A stretch of 64,000 bases of DNA, taken from positions 1-64,000 of the forward strand of contig NZ_BAPV01000005.1 of NCBI RefSeq assembly GCF_025995175.1. The letters run 5' to 3'. The position numbers were made by a program, and so were the translations under genes. The notes under the pieces were generated by a model that saw only the letters and a program-made list of their open reading frames with translations, was not told the DNA's origin and searched no databases. This stretch comes from Asaia krungthepensis NRIC 0535. GTDB lineage: Bacteria > Pseudomonadota > Alphaproteobacteria > Acetobacterales > Acetobacteraceae. Each line of letters starts with the position of its first letter. Positions within the stretch are counted from its first letter, which is position 1. Positions 28,415 to 36,947 of this stretch are shown one piece after another.

Positions 28415-29311
28415 TCATCTGAGGGCCGGATGAGCGGCGCAGGCTTTCATGAGATGATGGGTAAACTCTTCGAGCACGGCGTTCCTGATGCGAGGACGTA
28501 TCCAATAGAGATTCACGGCGATCCGGTTTGACGGATCGATCTCGACCAGACTGCCATTTGCGAGCGCGTCCAGCGCGAGAGACATCGGGTGAAGGGCCCA
28601 TCCCAGTCCTTCGAGCGTGAAATGCAGCAAGGCTTCGGTAGAGGGCACATGATGCGTCCATGCCGGCAAGGGAGGGTTGCCGTGACAGGCCAGCCACCGG
28701 CGTTGCAAGCTGTCATGCTGATCGAAGCAGATACAGGGGGCGGCCTGAAGCGCCTCTGGCGAAAGCCCCTGCGAAAAATACCGATCACGAAAAAGCGGGG
28801 TCGCACACGCAATATAACGGAGGGTCCCGAGCCGCACGCTGCGACATCCCGCCACATTCTCGTCCTGTGCGGTGACGGCAGCGGCCACCTCGCCCGATCG
28901 GAGACGATCCACGGTCAGACTCTCGTCCTCCACAACCAGGTCGAGGCGAATATTGCGCTCCTGGGCAAAACGGGTGGCAATATCGGGCACCCAGGTCGCG
29001 AGACTATCGGCATTCACGGCAAGGCGCAGAGTCGTGACCGGTGTCCCCTCGCGAGAAGGCAATCCGGCATGAGACATGATGCCGTCTTCCAGTTCGCGAA
29101 CCTTATCGACATGGGCAGCGAGCAGCGCGCCCAGTTCCGTTGCCGTGCAAGGCTGTCCACGTATGATGAGGTGCGCGCCCAGACGCTCCTCGAAACTGCG
29201 CACGCGCTGGGAAATGGCCGAGGGCGTGACGCGCAGAGCGCGGGCCGCCGCTTCGAAAGATCCCTCACGGATGACGGCGCTCACGGCACTCAGCGAAGCA
29301 TAATCGAGCAT
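28415..29311 (-). CDS. LysR-type regulator, ArgP/LysG-like
   Basis: A 298-residue transcription factor. The winged helix-turn-helix spans about residues 3-60 (SLSAVSAVIREGSFEAAARA, then TPSAISQRVRSFEERLG). The rest is a LysR effector domain with the ArgP/LysG/IciA pattern (LRLAVNADSLATWVPDIA is the hallmark). It is divergent from a LysE-family exporter, the standard pairing in which the regulator senses basic amino acids and activates export. The intergenic region holds an operator-like sequence at 29335-29358. A paralogue lies at 31572-32489. It probably controls lysE and perhaps the Hint gene after it. Confidence 0.9.
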   Translation of the reverse strand: MLDYASLSAVSAVIREGSFEAAARALRVTPSAISQRVRSFEERLGAHLIIRGQPCTATELGALLAAHVDKVRELEDGIMSHAGLPSREGTPVTTLRLAVNADSLATWVPDIATRFAQERNIRLDLVVEDESLTVDRLRSGEVAAAVTAQDENVAGCRSVRLGTLRYIACATPLFRDRYFSQGLSPEALQAAPCICFDQHDSLQRRWLACHGNPPLPAWTHHVPSTEALLHFTLEGLGWALHPMSLALDALANGSLVEIDPSNRIAVNLYWIRPRIRNAVLEEFTHHLMKACAAHPALR

Positions 29312-29334
29312 GATTTAAGCTTTGCTTCATCGGC

Positions 29335-29358
29335 CTTAGAAGAACAAGTTTTTCTTAG
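29335..29358. promoter_or_regulatory. Operator-like element shared by both LysR/Hint modules, copy 1
   Basis: An imperfect inverted repeat read as TTAGAAGAACAAG then TTTTTCTTAG lies 24 bases before the LysR start. A near match (TAAGAAAGACAAG then CTTTTCTTA) is found 26 bases before the second LysR start. LysR proteins bind such sites in divergent promoter regions. Confidence 0.55.
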
Positions 29359-29408
29359 CCTGCTGCCCTACCTATGAGGGGGGCACGTCGACCTGTCTCG
29401 CCTCGTTC

Positions 29409-30026
29409 ATGGCTGGCTTCACTTTGTTTGCCTCGCTCATCGGTGCGATAGGCGCGCAAAATCTCTACGTTTTGCGCAAAGGGTTTGAGAAGACCCATAC
29501 CGGTATGGTCGTGCTGTTTTGTGGTCTGTCCGATAGCGTTCTCATCATCGCCGGCATTGCCCTTGCCGGGTCGGCCCTGACCCTCACGCCCGTCGTCAGC
29601 CGGGTTTTCGTTTTGCTCGGCGCGGCTTTTCTGCTCAGCAACGGGATACAGGCTTTACGTCAGGCCTGGAGAGAGGACACCGCCACACTGACGGCAAACG
29701 CACCGCCCTCAAGACGCACCACACTGACCACGCTTGCCGCCCTGACCTGGCTCAATCCCCATGTCTATCTCGATACGGTGTTCATCATTGGCACTGCCTC
29801 TCTCGGCGTGCCCGATAGCCTGAGGATCTGTTTTGCAGCAGGGGCGATCACGGCGAGCTTCGTCTGGTTTACCGGCCTTGGCTATGGCGCCCGATTATTG
29901 CGTCCAGCTCTCCAGTCCACGACCGCCCGTCAGATAATCGATATTGTGACAGGAAGCGCCCTGATCCTGTTTGCCATCAGGCTTGCGCGTCAGGGGCTCG
30001 GACCCGCCTTTCAAGGCGCGGGGTGA
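29409..30026 (+). CDS. LysE/ArgO-family amino acid exporter
   Basis: A 205-residue inner-membrane protein with about six hydrophobic segments. LIGAIGAQNLYVLRKGF is the LysE family signature near the N-terminus, and LTWLNPHVYLDTVFIIGT is the second conserved block with the Asn-Pro-His. Members export lysine or arginine, protecting the cell from excess basic amino acids or analogues. It is divergent from the ArgP/LysG-like regulator at 28415-29311, which supports this role. The next gene, a Hint protein, starts 59 bases after its stop. Confidence 0.9.
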   Translation: MAGFTLFASLIGAIGAQNLYVLRKGFEKTHTGMVVLFCGLSDSVLIIAGIALAGSALTLTPVVSRVFVLLGAAFLLSNGIQALRQAWREDTATLTANAPPSRRTTLTTLAALTWLNPHVYLDTVFIIGTASLGVPDSLRICFAAGAITASFVWFTGLGYGARLLRPALQSTTARQIIDIVTGSALILFAIRLARQGLGPAFQGAG

Positions 30027-30084
30027 TTTCGCCCATCATGACGCTCCCCTCTCTGATCATACGGCCTGGCAGCGGCAGGCATCC

Positions 30085-31539
30085 ATGACCAGCATCATGA
30101 CATGGAACGTGCCCCTCTACCGGCGCGGCGCGTTGGATTGCCCGGCCGTGCTCGTCGCCCTGGGGCGCGCAATACTCACTCTTGATTTTGCGAGGCGACA
30201 CTACGCCATCACCTTGCAGGGCGGCGAGGTGCTGAGGGGCGTGATCCATCGATACTACGCGGGCCGGATCTATCAGTCCTACGGGATGTTCGGTTTCAGC
30301 AGCCAGGACACGGTTTTCGTCTTTGGCGAGAACGAGACGTTCTACCCGGGCCGCCTATGGGGCACGCGGGAGAATACCGGGGATCTGGTCTGGCTGGCGG
30401 AGACAGGGAAAAGCGGTCCTTTGCTTCGCGCGAGCCGGACGCCAGAACTGCCGGAGGGATTGGCAGAGGGCAGGCGTGATGCCCCGATGGCCTATCTGAG
30501 CGGGACGATGATCGCGACGCCTTCGGGTGCGCGTGCGGTTGAAACCCTCACGGTTGGCGAGAGAATCATCGTGTGGCGCGAGGGAAAGGCGCAAAGCGAG
30601 GAGATCGTCCGGACGGGGAGCGTGACGTATGAGGTCGATCGCATGCAATCCTGCGAGGACGAAGCCGGATATCCTGTCTGTATCCGAAAGAATGCCCTGG
30701 GTGCAGGCACGCCGACGCGTGATCTGCATGTCCATGGCGGGCATTGCGTCCATGTCGAAAACTGCGTCGTACCGGTGCACATGCTCGTAAACGGGGTGAC
30801 CATTCTCTACGATCGCACGATCTCGTCCTATACCGGTCATCACCTCCGCCTTGCCCGACACGGTCTCATCGAGGCTGAGGGGATGGCCGGCGAAAGCTGG
30901 CTCACGACGGGCACTCATCTCGTGTTCCAGAAAGACCAGGCAGACCCGAGTTTCGAGGCTGAGCGGACGCGACCCCTTATCTGGTCGCATGAAGCCTGCG
31001 CACCGCTGAATGTGGAGCGCCATTTCGTGCAGGCCCTCTGGGAGCGCCTCTCACCGGTCAGTGCCCGGACCTTCCTGTCCTGGCGTCGCACGACCCACGA
31101 GCCCGATCTCCATTTGCGCCAGGTCGATGGCTCCAGGATCTATCCTTATCGCAGACGGGGCAGGACCTATCTCTTTTACCTTCGGGGGACACAACGGCGC
31201 TGGTCGCTCTGTTCGCGTCAGGTCCGTCCCTGCGATGAGACAGGGCCTTTCATCAATGACAGGCGCAGATATGGCGTTCTCGTGTCTAACGCGACTCTCT
31301 GGACGAGTGCGCGCGTGACCCCACTCATGCTCGATCGTCTGATGGGTGCGCAGGAGGGCTGGTACGAAGCGGAGGGAAAACAGGGATACTGGACCGATGG
31401 TGCGTCTCCCCTCGCGCTGGGTGAGGAATGCTTCGATGGGGACGAAGCGATCATCCTGTCGATTACGCTTGCTGCGACGCGTCTCTACCCCGTTCACTTC
31501 ACGGAAAAACCTACGCATCACATGCACCCGCTCCCCTGA
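30085..31539 (+). CDS. Hint_2 (hedgehog/intein-type) domain protein, copy 1, nucleophile lost
   Basis: A 484-residue protein without a signal peptide. Residues 1-130 form an N-terminal domain shared with copy 2 (VIHRYYAGRIYQSYGMFGF). Residues about 134-280 match the Hint_2 domain: YLSGTMIATPSGARAVETL, then TRDLHVHGGHCVHVENCVVP and MLVNG. In Hint domains the first residue of the block is the Cys nucleophile, but here it is Ala (A136 in PMAYLSGT), so self-cleavage chemistry should be disabled. Residues 330-484 form a C-terminal domain also shared with copy 2. ATG at 30085 follows GCAGG. A frame from 29971 is open but would overlap lysE. The function of this two-flank Hint architecture is unknown. 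Confidence 0.75.
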   Translation: MTSIMTWNVPLYRRGALDCPAVLVALGRAILTLDFARRHYAITLQGGEVLRGVIHRYYAGRIYQSYGMFGFSSQDTVFVFGENETFYPGRLWGTRENTGDLVWLAETGKSGPLLRASRTPELPEGLAEGRRDAPMAYLSGTMIATPSGARAVETLTVGERIIVWREGKAQSEEIVRTGSVTYEVDRMQSCEDEAGYPVCIRKNALGAGTPTRDLHVHGGHCVHVENCVVPVHMLVNGVTILYDRTISSYTGHHLRLARHGLIEAEGMAGESWLTTGTHLVFQKDQADPSFEAERTRPLIWSHEACAPLNVERHFVQALWERLSPVSARTFLSWRRTTHEPDLHLRQVDGSRIYPYRRRGRTYLFYLRGTQRRWSLCSRQVRPCDETGPFINDRRRYGVLVSNATLWTSARVTPLMLDRLMGAQEGWYEAEGKQGYWTDGASPLALGEECFDGDEAIILSITLAATRLYPVHFTEKPTHHMHPLP

Positions 31540-31571
31540 TACCGGCTCGGGCCATTCTGGCGCGGCGCCGA

Positions 31572-32489
31572 TCAGTGGTCCTGTGGCGATGGTGGGCACA
31601 AGGCAGGATGCGCAGCGCATTCCTGCGTCAGATGACGGGTCAGATCGTCCAGAACCGCACTTTTGAGCCGCGGCAGGATCAGATAGAGCGGCACCTCGAG
31701 CCTGTTGTCAGGATCGAGCTCCACAAGCCTGCCCGAGGCCAGATGGGGCGCGGCGAGCGTTGTCGGTTGCAACCCCCATCCGAGACCGCTCAGGGTAAAA
31801 TCGAGAACGCCCCGGCTCGACGGGACATAATGTGTCAGTGCGGAGAGATGCGTACGGCCGGCATGGTCGAGCCATTGCCGCTGCAGGCTGTCCTGGGCAT
31901 TCAGGCAGATACAGGGCGCCACATCGATGGCCTCGCCCGTCAGACCTTCCGGAAAATACCGCGCTACAAAATCCGGTCTGGCACAGGCCGCATAATGCAT
32001 CGCCCCGAGATAGACTGTCCTGCATCCTGGCAGCAGATCATTGCGCGTGGTCACAGCAGCCATCACATCGCCAGAACGCAGAAGATCGGCCGTCTGGGCC
32101 ACATCCTCGACAATCAATGTGATGCAGATCTCAGCCTTGTTCGCGTAACCCGTCAAGATATCGGGCAACCAGGTTGCGAGGCTGTCAATATTGACTGCAA
32201 GCCGCAGGGTGGTCTTCTCGCCACTCTGAAACAGCGCTGCACCTGTCTGCTGGCTGATCTCGGCCTCGAGCAGCTTGACCTTGTCGACATGGGCGCAGAG
32301 CATCTGGCCGAGATCCGTCGCGCGGCATGGCGACCCGCGCACGATGACCAGCGCGCCCAGACGTTCTTCAAAGCTGCGTACACGCTGGGACACGGCAGAC
32401 GCCGTTATCCGCAAGGCACGGGCTGCGCCCTCGAAAGACCCCTCACGGATCACCGCCACAACCGCATTTAGTGCCGCATAATCAAGCAT
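31572..32489 (-). CDS. LysR-type regulator, ArgP/LysG-like, paralogue
   Basis: A 305-residue LysR regulator closely related along its length to the one at 28415-29311: the opening MLDYAALNAVVAVIREGSFE, the TASAVSQRVRSFEERLGALV helix region and LRLAVNIDSLATWLPDI all match. It is divergent from Hint copy 2, with no lysE gene between them, unlike the first module. The operator-like element is conserved just upstream of its start. It may regulate the Hint gene; loss of the exporter suggests the regulator has been reassigned or is a leftover of duplication. Confidence 0.88.
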   Translation of the reverse strand: MLDYAALNAVVAVIREGSFEGAARALRITASAVSQRVRSFEERLGALVIVRGSPCRATDLGQMLCAHVDKVKLLEAEISQQTGAALFQSGEKTTLRLAVNIDSLATWLPDILTGYANKAEICITLIVEDVAQTADLLRSGDVMAAVTTRNDLLPGCRTVYLGAMHYAACARPDFVARYFPEGLTGEAIDVAPCICLNAQDSLQRQWLDHAGRTHLSALTHYVPSSRGVLDFTLSGLGWGLQPTTLAAPHLASGRLVELDPDNRLEVPLYLILPRLKSAVLDDLTRHLTQECAAHPALCPPSPQDH

Positions 32490-32514
32490 GGGCGTAAGTT
32501 ATGCTTAAGACCCA

Positions 32515-32538
32515 TAAGAAAGACAAGCTTTTCTTAAG
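32515..32538. promoter_or_regulatory. Operator-like element shared by both LysR/Hint modules, copy 2
   Basis: TAAGAAAGACAAG followed by CTTTTCTTA, an imperfect inverted repeat, begins 26 bases before the LysR ATG at 32489. It matches the element at 29335-29358 in sequence and in distance from the start. The rest of the 243-base gap to the Hint gene is fairly AT-rich and holds no lysE remnant that I can see. Confidence 0.55.
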
Positions 32539-32732
32539 GCAAAGTATCGCCTAGTTTCCCAGCATGTCGCGGGGGTGAAGGTACCGATCGATACTCCAGT
32601 CTCGGAAATATCTCACCTTTCCCGGCAAACATATATCGCCATTACATCCCATGATATGGGATTTAGAATCGTTACCACAAAATAATGTTGGGTACAGACC
32701 GCTCGCCGGTAAATCATTTTCGGGTAGGAATC

Positions 32733-34115
32733 ATGTCAAACATTCAGAAGTGGACGGTGCCGGGATATTCTTGCACGCTTACCGGCAATCGAACCCCAAT
32801 TACCTCCCTGGGTGAGGTCACAGTTTACATCGACTTCGATAAGAAGCAGTTCCAGATCAACCTCGCGGATGGCAGCACCATCAGCGGACCCTATAAGGCC
32901 CTGCTCAGCGGCTCCATCTATCAAGCCAAAGGGATGTTCGGCTTCTATATCGGCAAGAACTACTACCTCTTTGGCGATAATGCCTCCTTTGCGGACGGTT
33001 ATCTCGCTTATCCTGCCAGTGGAACCGCTGACATGGTATGGGTTTCCAGCCAGACCGTGTTGAGCGGCCCCCTTCTCAAAAGCTCCTCCGACACGTTCTA
33101 CTATACCCCCTCGTCCAAGGGTGAGCCGGTAGCCGCCATATGCTATCTGGCGGGTACCCTGATCCTGACTCCTTTGGGCGAACGGGCCATCGAAACCCTG
33201 CAGCCCGGGGATGAGGTTCTTGTGAGACGCGCGGGGACGGCACGACCAGAGACGATCCGTTGGGTTGGGTCGGCGCATCAAGATGTCGATGCGCATGAGA
33301 CTCATGATGATCGCGCCGGATACCCGGTGCGCCTGCGTGCACACGCCCTCGGCATAGGCCTGCCGCATCGCGATCTGTATATCACGGCGGAGCATTGCCT
33401 TTATCTCGACGGCTGTTTTGTCCCTGCGCGCATGCTGGTCAATGGCGACACCATCGCCTACGACAGATCGAAATCGCGCTTCGATTATTTTCATATCGAA
33501 CTCGAAACGCATGGCATCATCCTGGCCAATGGCGTCGAGAGCGAAACCTATCTCGATACAGGTAACCGCCTCGTGTTCGCACAGAGCGCAATCGAGGGCC
33601 CAACACTCCGGCGCCTGCCCGAAACGCTCTCCTGGGCAATACATGCCTGTGCACCCCTGAATGTCGAGCCGGGTTTCGTTCGGGGCCTCTGGGAGCGATT
33701 TGCGCCTGCTTCGCCCAAAATATCCGTCCCGGCCCGACCCACTACCACCGATCCCGCGCTCCATCTGGCACGCAAGGATGGGACGGTCCTCGCTCCTTAT
33801 CGTCGTAATGGTCAGACCTATCTCTTCAGGCTGACCGCCCCCCTGGCACGTATCGTCTGCGCTCGCGTCACACCCGTCCCTGCGACGAGACCGGCCCATT
33901 CCTTGATGACCGTCGTGAATTCGGCGTGCTGGTCTCGTCTCTCATGCTCTGGACCGGCACAGGCACAACCCTGCTTTCTCTCGATGACTGCGCCGCATCG
34001 CATGACGGCTGGCATCGTGAGCGCCGAAATGACGGGGTATGGACGACCGGCGATGCCGAACTCAGACTGGATGAGACGGCTTTTGAGGGTCTGGGCGACG
34101 TCATCCTCTCGGTGA
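32733..34115 (+). pseudogene. Hint_2 domain protein, copy 2, frameshifted near the C-terminus
   Basis: Read as it stands, a 460-residue protein. It shares the N-terminal domain with copy 1 (LLSGSIYQAKGMFGF) and has a better preserved Hint_2 domain: ICYLAGTLILTPLGERAIETL with the nucleophile C137, PHRDLYITAEHCLYLDGCFV with the conserved His, and the ARMLVNGDTIAYD segment. After residue about 368 the frame diverges from copy 1. The other frame, from 33844 to 34195, continues the match (DETGPFLDDRREFGVLVSS). Adding one C to the C6 tract at 33838-33843 gives 487 residues, against 484 in copy 1. ATG at 32733 follows GGTAGGAA. It may be a true frameshift, a phase-variable state or a sequencing error. 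Confidence 0.75.
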
Positions 34116-34195
34116 GGGTGGGTGAGGCACGGCTTTACCCGCTCCATCCCGGCGAATGGCCGCTTCTCCCTGTCACGGCGATCAGCGCGCACTGA
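33838..34195 (+). other. C6 tract and out-of-frame C-terminal coding tail of Hint copy 2
   Basis: The C6 run at 33838-33843 is where the two frames part. Downstream, the +1-base frame encodes GTYRLRSRHTRPCDETGPF and continues to SVRVGEARLYPLHP, matching the C-terminal domain of copy 1, and stops with TGA at 34193-34195. Codon use in this tail is that of a coding sequence. Confidence 0.7.
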
Positions 34196-34203
34196 TGATC
34201 GGA

Positions 34204-34261
34204 GGTTGTCTTCCTCCCCTCGACACCGTTGGCAAGACAACCGGGGACAAGACAACCGGGG
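34204..34261 (+). repeat. Tandem 14-base repeat and inverted copy upstream of the beta-lactamase gene
   Basis: CAAGACAACCGGGG occurs at 34233-34246 and again at 34248-34261. The reverse complement of its core, GGTTGTCTT, lies at 34204-34212. It can pair with AAGACAACC at 34234-34242 or at 34249-34257, giving two mutually exclusive hairpins between the Hint gene and the ATG at 34302. Confidence 0.6.
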
Positions 34262-34301
34262 CGAGACGCCGTATCCATTCTTTTAACGAAACGAGATTCC
34301 G

Positions 34302-35447
34302 ATGAGACGCATGATACGCCCCTGGCTGTCCCTGAGCCTGCTGGCCCTTTCTCCGATAGCGTCGACACGGGCAGACACGCTGGATGACAGGATCGAAACC
34401 GCCTTCGCCCCTCTCGTCAGCCGCTATGATGTGCCCGGCCTGGTCATCGGCGTCACGCAAGACGGCGTGCATCATTTCTATGCGACAGGCCTCGCCTCAC
34501 GCGCTGACAAGCGCCCCGTAACGCCAGATACGCTCTTCGAACTCGGCTCCATGAGCAAGATCTTTACGGCAACCCTCGCGGCCCTGGCCGTGGAACGGGG
34601 GAAGATGGCGCTAGGCGACACAGTGGCGCATCATCTATGCAACGACCAATGCAGGATCGGTAACGACCTGACCCTGCTCGATCTGGCGACGCATCATTCA
34701 GGCGGCTTGCCTCTGCAGGTGCCCGAGACAATCCACGATATCAACGGTCTGATCGCCTGGCTGAAAACCTGGCAGCCGCCAGAGCCCGGAGCGCGTAGCT
34801 ATTCGAATGTCAGCATCGGCCTGCTGGGCTTCATCTCCGGGCAGTCGCTCGGTCTGCCTTATGCCGAGGCTGCCCAGACGATCCTGTTCCCCGCCCTGAA
34901 TCTCCACCATACATGGATCCAAGTGCCCCATGACGACATGGGGCACTATGCGTACGGGTATGACCGCAAGACGGATGCGGCCATCCGTGTACACCCCGGC
35001 GTTCTCGCCGATGAAGCCTATGGCGTGAAATCGACAGCGCGCGACATGCTGGCGCTTCTGGATGTCGAACTCGGGCTGGGCCATCCGCCCGCCGAAATTG
35101 GCAGGGCGGTGGCGCTCACCCAGAAAGGGCGCTTCCTGACCGCGTTTTTCACACAGGATATGATCTGGGAGCATTACCCCTGGCCGACGCCCCTGCAGCC
35201 GATGATGCTCGGGAATGGCTATGATTTCATCCTCAAGCCGCAGCCGGTCAAGGTACTGAGCCTGGACACGCCGCAGAACAACGCCGTGATCTTCAACAAG
35301 ACCGGTTCGACGGACGGGTTCGGCGGGTATATCGTCATGATTCCCAGCCGCAGGATCGGCATCATCATGCTGGCGAACAGGAATACCCCGAACGAGGCAC
35401 GCGTTCAGGCTACCTACACATTGCTCCGGGCGCTTCTCAGGAAATAG
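34302..35447 (+). CDS. ampC: Class C (AmpC-type) beta-lactamase
   Basis: A 381-residue exported serine hydrolase with a signal peptide (about 1-24, ending RAD). All class C landmarks are present: SMSK at 83-86 with the acylated Ser, YSN at 167-169 and KTG at 333-335 followed by STDGFGGYIVMIPSRR. GLPLQVP, HYPWPTPLQ and the late GIIMLANRNTPNEARV also match AmpC enzymes rather than esterases or DD-peptidases. It hydrolyses beta-lactams in the periplasm. No AmpR gene is next to it; the two nearby LysR genes are of ArgP type. ATG at 34302 or 34311. Tandem repeats lie just upstream. Divergence from convergent lpd is 86 bases. Confidence 0.92.
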   Translation: MRRMIRPWLSLSLLALSPIASTRADTLDDRIETAFAPLVSRYDVPGLVIGVTQDGVHHFYATGLASRADKRPVTPDTLFELGSMSKIFTATLAALAVERGKMALGDTVAHHLCNDQCRIGNDLTLLDLATHHSGGLPLQVPETIHDINGLIAWLKTWQPPEPGARSYSNVSIGLLGFISGQSLGLPYAEAAQTILFPALNLHHTWIQVPHDDMGHYAYGYDRKTDAAIRVHPGVLADEAYGVKSTARDMLALLDVELGLGHPPAEIGRAVALTQKGRFLTAFFTQDMIWEHYPWPTPLQPMMLGNGYDFILKPQPVKVLSLDTPQNNAVIFNKTGSTDGFGGYIVMIPSRRIGIIMLANRNTPNEARVQATYTLLRALLRK

Positions 35448-35533
35448 ATGATCCGGGGCAGCGCCAGACGCCCCAGAGCAAAGGCTGAGAACCTGAAACC
35501 GGACGGGATCCACTCAGCAGCGAATGAAGGCCC

Positions 35534-36931
35534 TCAGAGATGCAAGGCCTGATCGAAGGCGCCCAGAGCGGCTTCCTTCAGTGCTTCCGAGAGCGTCGGA
35601 TGGGCATGACACGCCAGCGCCACATCCTCGGCGCTCGCCTTGAACGTCATGGCCAGCGTGGCTTCGGCAATGAGTTCGCCCGCGCAGGCCCCCAGAATAT
35701 GGACGCCAAGGAGGCGATCCGTCTTGGCATCGGTCAGAACCTTGACGCCGCCATCCGTTGCTGCGATGGCCCGGGCGCGTGCGCTCGCCATGAAGGGGAA
35801 GCTGCCGCTCTTGTAAGCAACGCCCTCCTGCTTGAGCTGCTCCTCGGTCTTGCCGACCATCGCGAATTCCGGCTGGGTATAGATGACCGAAGGAATGGCG
35901 TCATACGGCACGTGCCCGATTTTTCCGGCCAGTTGCTCAGCCAGAGCCAGCCCCTCCTCCTCGGCCTTGTGGGCCAGCATGGGCCCGGCGATCACATCGC
36001 CAATCGCATAGATGCTGGGGCAGGACGTCCTGAAATGTCCGTCCACGGGGATGCGACCGGCCTCATCCGTATCGATGCCGACCGCGCCCAGGTCGAGCCC
36101 CTGTGTGTAGGGCTTGCGACCGATCGCAACCAGAACGACATCGGCTTCGAGCGTCTCGGTCTCTTCCTTGCCGACTTTCTGCACGGTCAGGGAAAGCGCG
36201 TCGGAGCCGGTTTCCACCCGGGTGACGCGGGTGGAGAGACGGAATTTCAGCCCCAACTTCTCCAGCGCACGCTGGAACTGACGGCCCAGACCGCGATCGA
36301 AACCGGGCGCGATATGATCGCCATATTCGATCACCGTCACCTCGCTGCCGAGACGCTTCCAGACGCTGCCAAGTTCGAGCCCGATCACCCCGGCCCCGAT
36401 GACCGCCAGACGCTTCGGCACGGCCTCAAGGCTGAGTGCACCGGTCGAGGACACCACACGTTTTTCGTCGAAGGCAAGACCCGGCAGGGCCGCAGGTGCG
36501 CTGCCCGTTGCGATCACGATGGAACCTGCCGTGACCGTCTCTCCGTTGATCGTGAGGCTGTGCGGCCCGGTGAGTGCCGCCTCACCCACACGGAAGGTGA
36601 CCTTGTTCTTGCGGAAAAGGAAGCCGATCCCTTTCACGGTATCGCCTACCACGCGCTCCTTGCGGGCCATCATCTGGCCGAGATTGAGCACTGGCTTGAC
36701 GTTGTCGATCCCCAGCCCGGCGAATTCCGTCTCGGCCTCATGCAGACGCTCGGAACTGTGCAGCAGGGCCTTGGAGGGAATACACCCGACATTCAGACAT
36801 GTGCCGCCCGGCGTTTCACGACGGTCGACGCAGAGCACCTTCAGCCCGCGCTGTGCCGCCTTGATCGCACAGACATAACCGCCAGGGCCCGCGCCAATGA
36901 CGGCCAGATCGAATTCATGAGTCTCCGACAT
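35534..36931 (-). CDS. lpd: Dihydrolipoamide dehydrogenase (E3)
   Basis: A 465-residue FAD flavoprotein that reoxidises the lipoyl groups of the 2-oxoglutarate dehydrogenase complex with NAD. The FAD loop is VIGAGPGGYV, the redox disulfide is C45-C50 in GGTCLNVGCIPSK, the NAD loop is VIGAGVIGLELGSVWKRLG, and the active-site base is in CHAHPTLSE. ATG at 36931 follows AAAGAGA; two in-frame starts upstream would overlap sucB. It starts 16 bases after sucB on the same strand, so the two form an operon. The TCA complex is completed by sucA, which is far away and convergent. Confidence 0.96.
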   Translation of the reverse strand: MSETHEFDLAVIGAGPGGYVCAIKAAQRGLKVLCVDRRETPGGTCLNVGCIPSKALLHSSERLHEAETEFAGLGIDNVKPVLNLGQMMARKERVVGDTVKGIGFLFRKNKVTFRVGEAALTGPHSLTINGETVTAGSIVIATGSAPAALPGLAFDEKRVVSSTGALSLEAVPKRLAVIGAGVIGLELGSVWKRLGSEVTVIEYGDHIAPGFDRGLGRQFQRALEKLGLKFRLSTRVTRVETGSDALSLTVQKVGKEETETLEADVVLVAIGRKPYTQGLDLGAVGIDTDEAGRIPVDGHFRTSCPSIYAIGDVIAGPMLAHKAEEEGLALAEQLAGKIGHVPYDAIPSVIYTQPEFAMVGKTEEQLKQEGVAYKSGSFPFMASARARAIAATDGGVKVLTDAKTDRLLGVHILGACAGELIAEATLAMTFKASAEDVALACHAHPTLSEALKEAALGAFDQALHL

Positions 36932-36947
36932 GGCGGTCTCTTTCGTT

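Noticed and set aside
28415-32489. The LysR genes as AmpR regulators of the beta-lactamase
   Set aside because: Their sequences are of ArgP/LysG type, one pairs with lysE, and neither is divergent from ampC.
33838-33843. Programmed ribosomal frameshift in the Hint gene
   Set aside because: No downstream stem-loop or internal Shine-Dalgarno feature was obvious, and the fully extended frame gives the full-length paralogue; a one-base indel explains it more simply.
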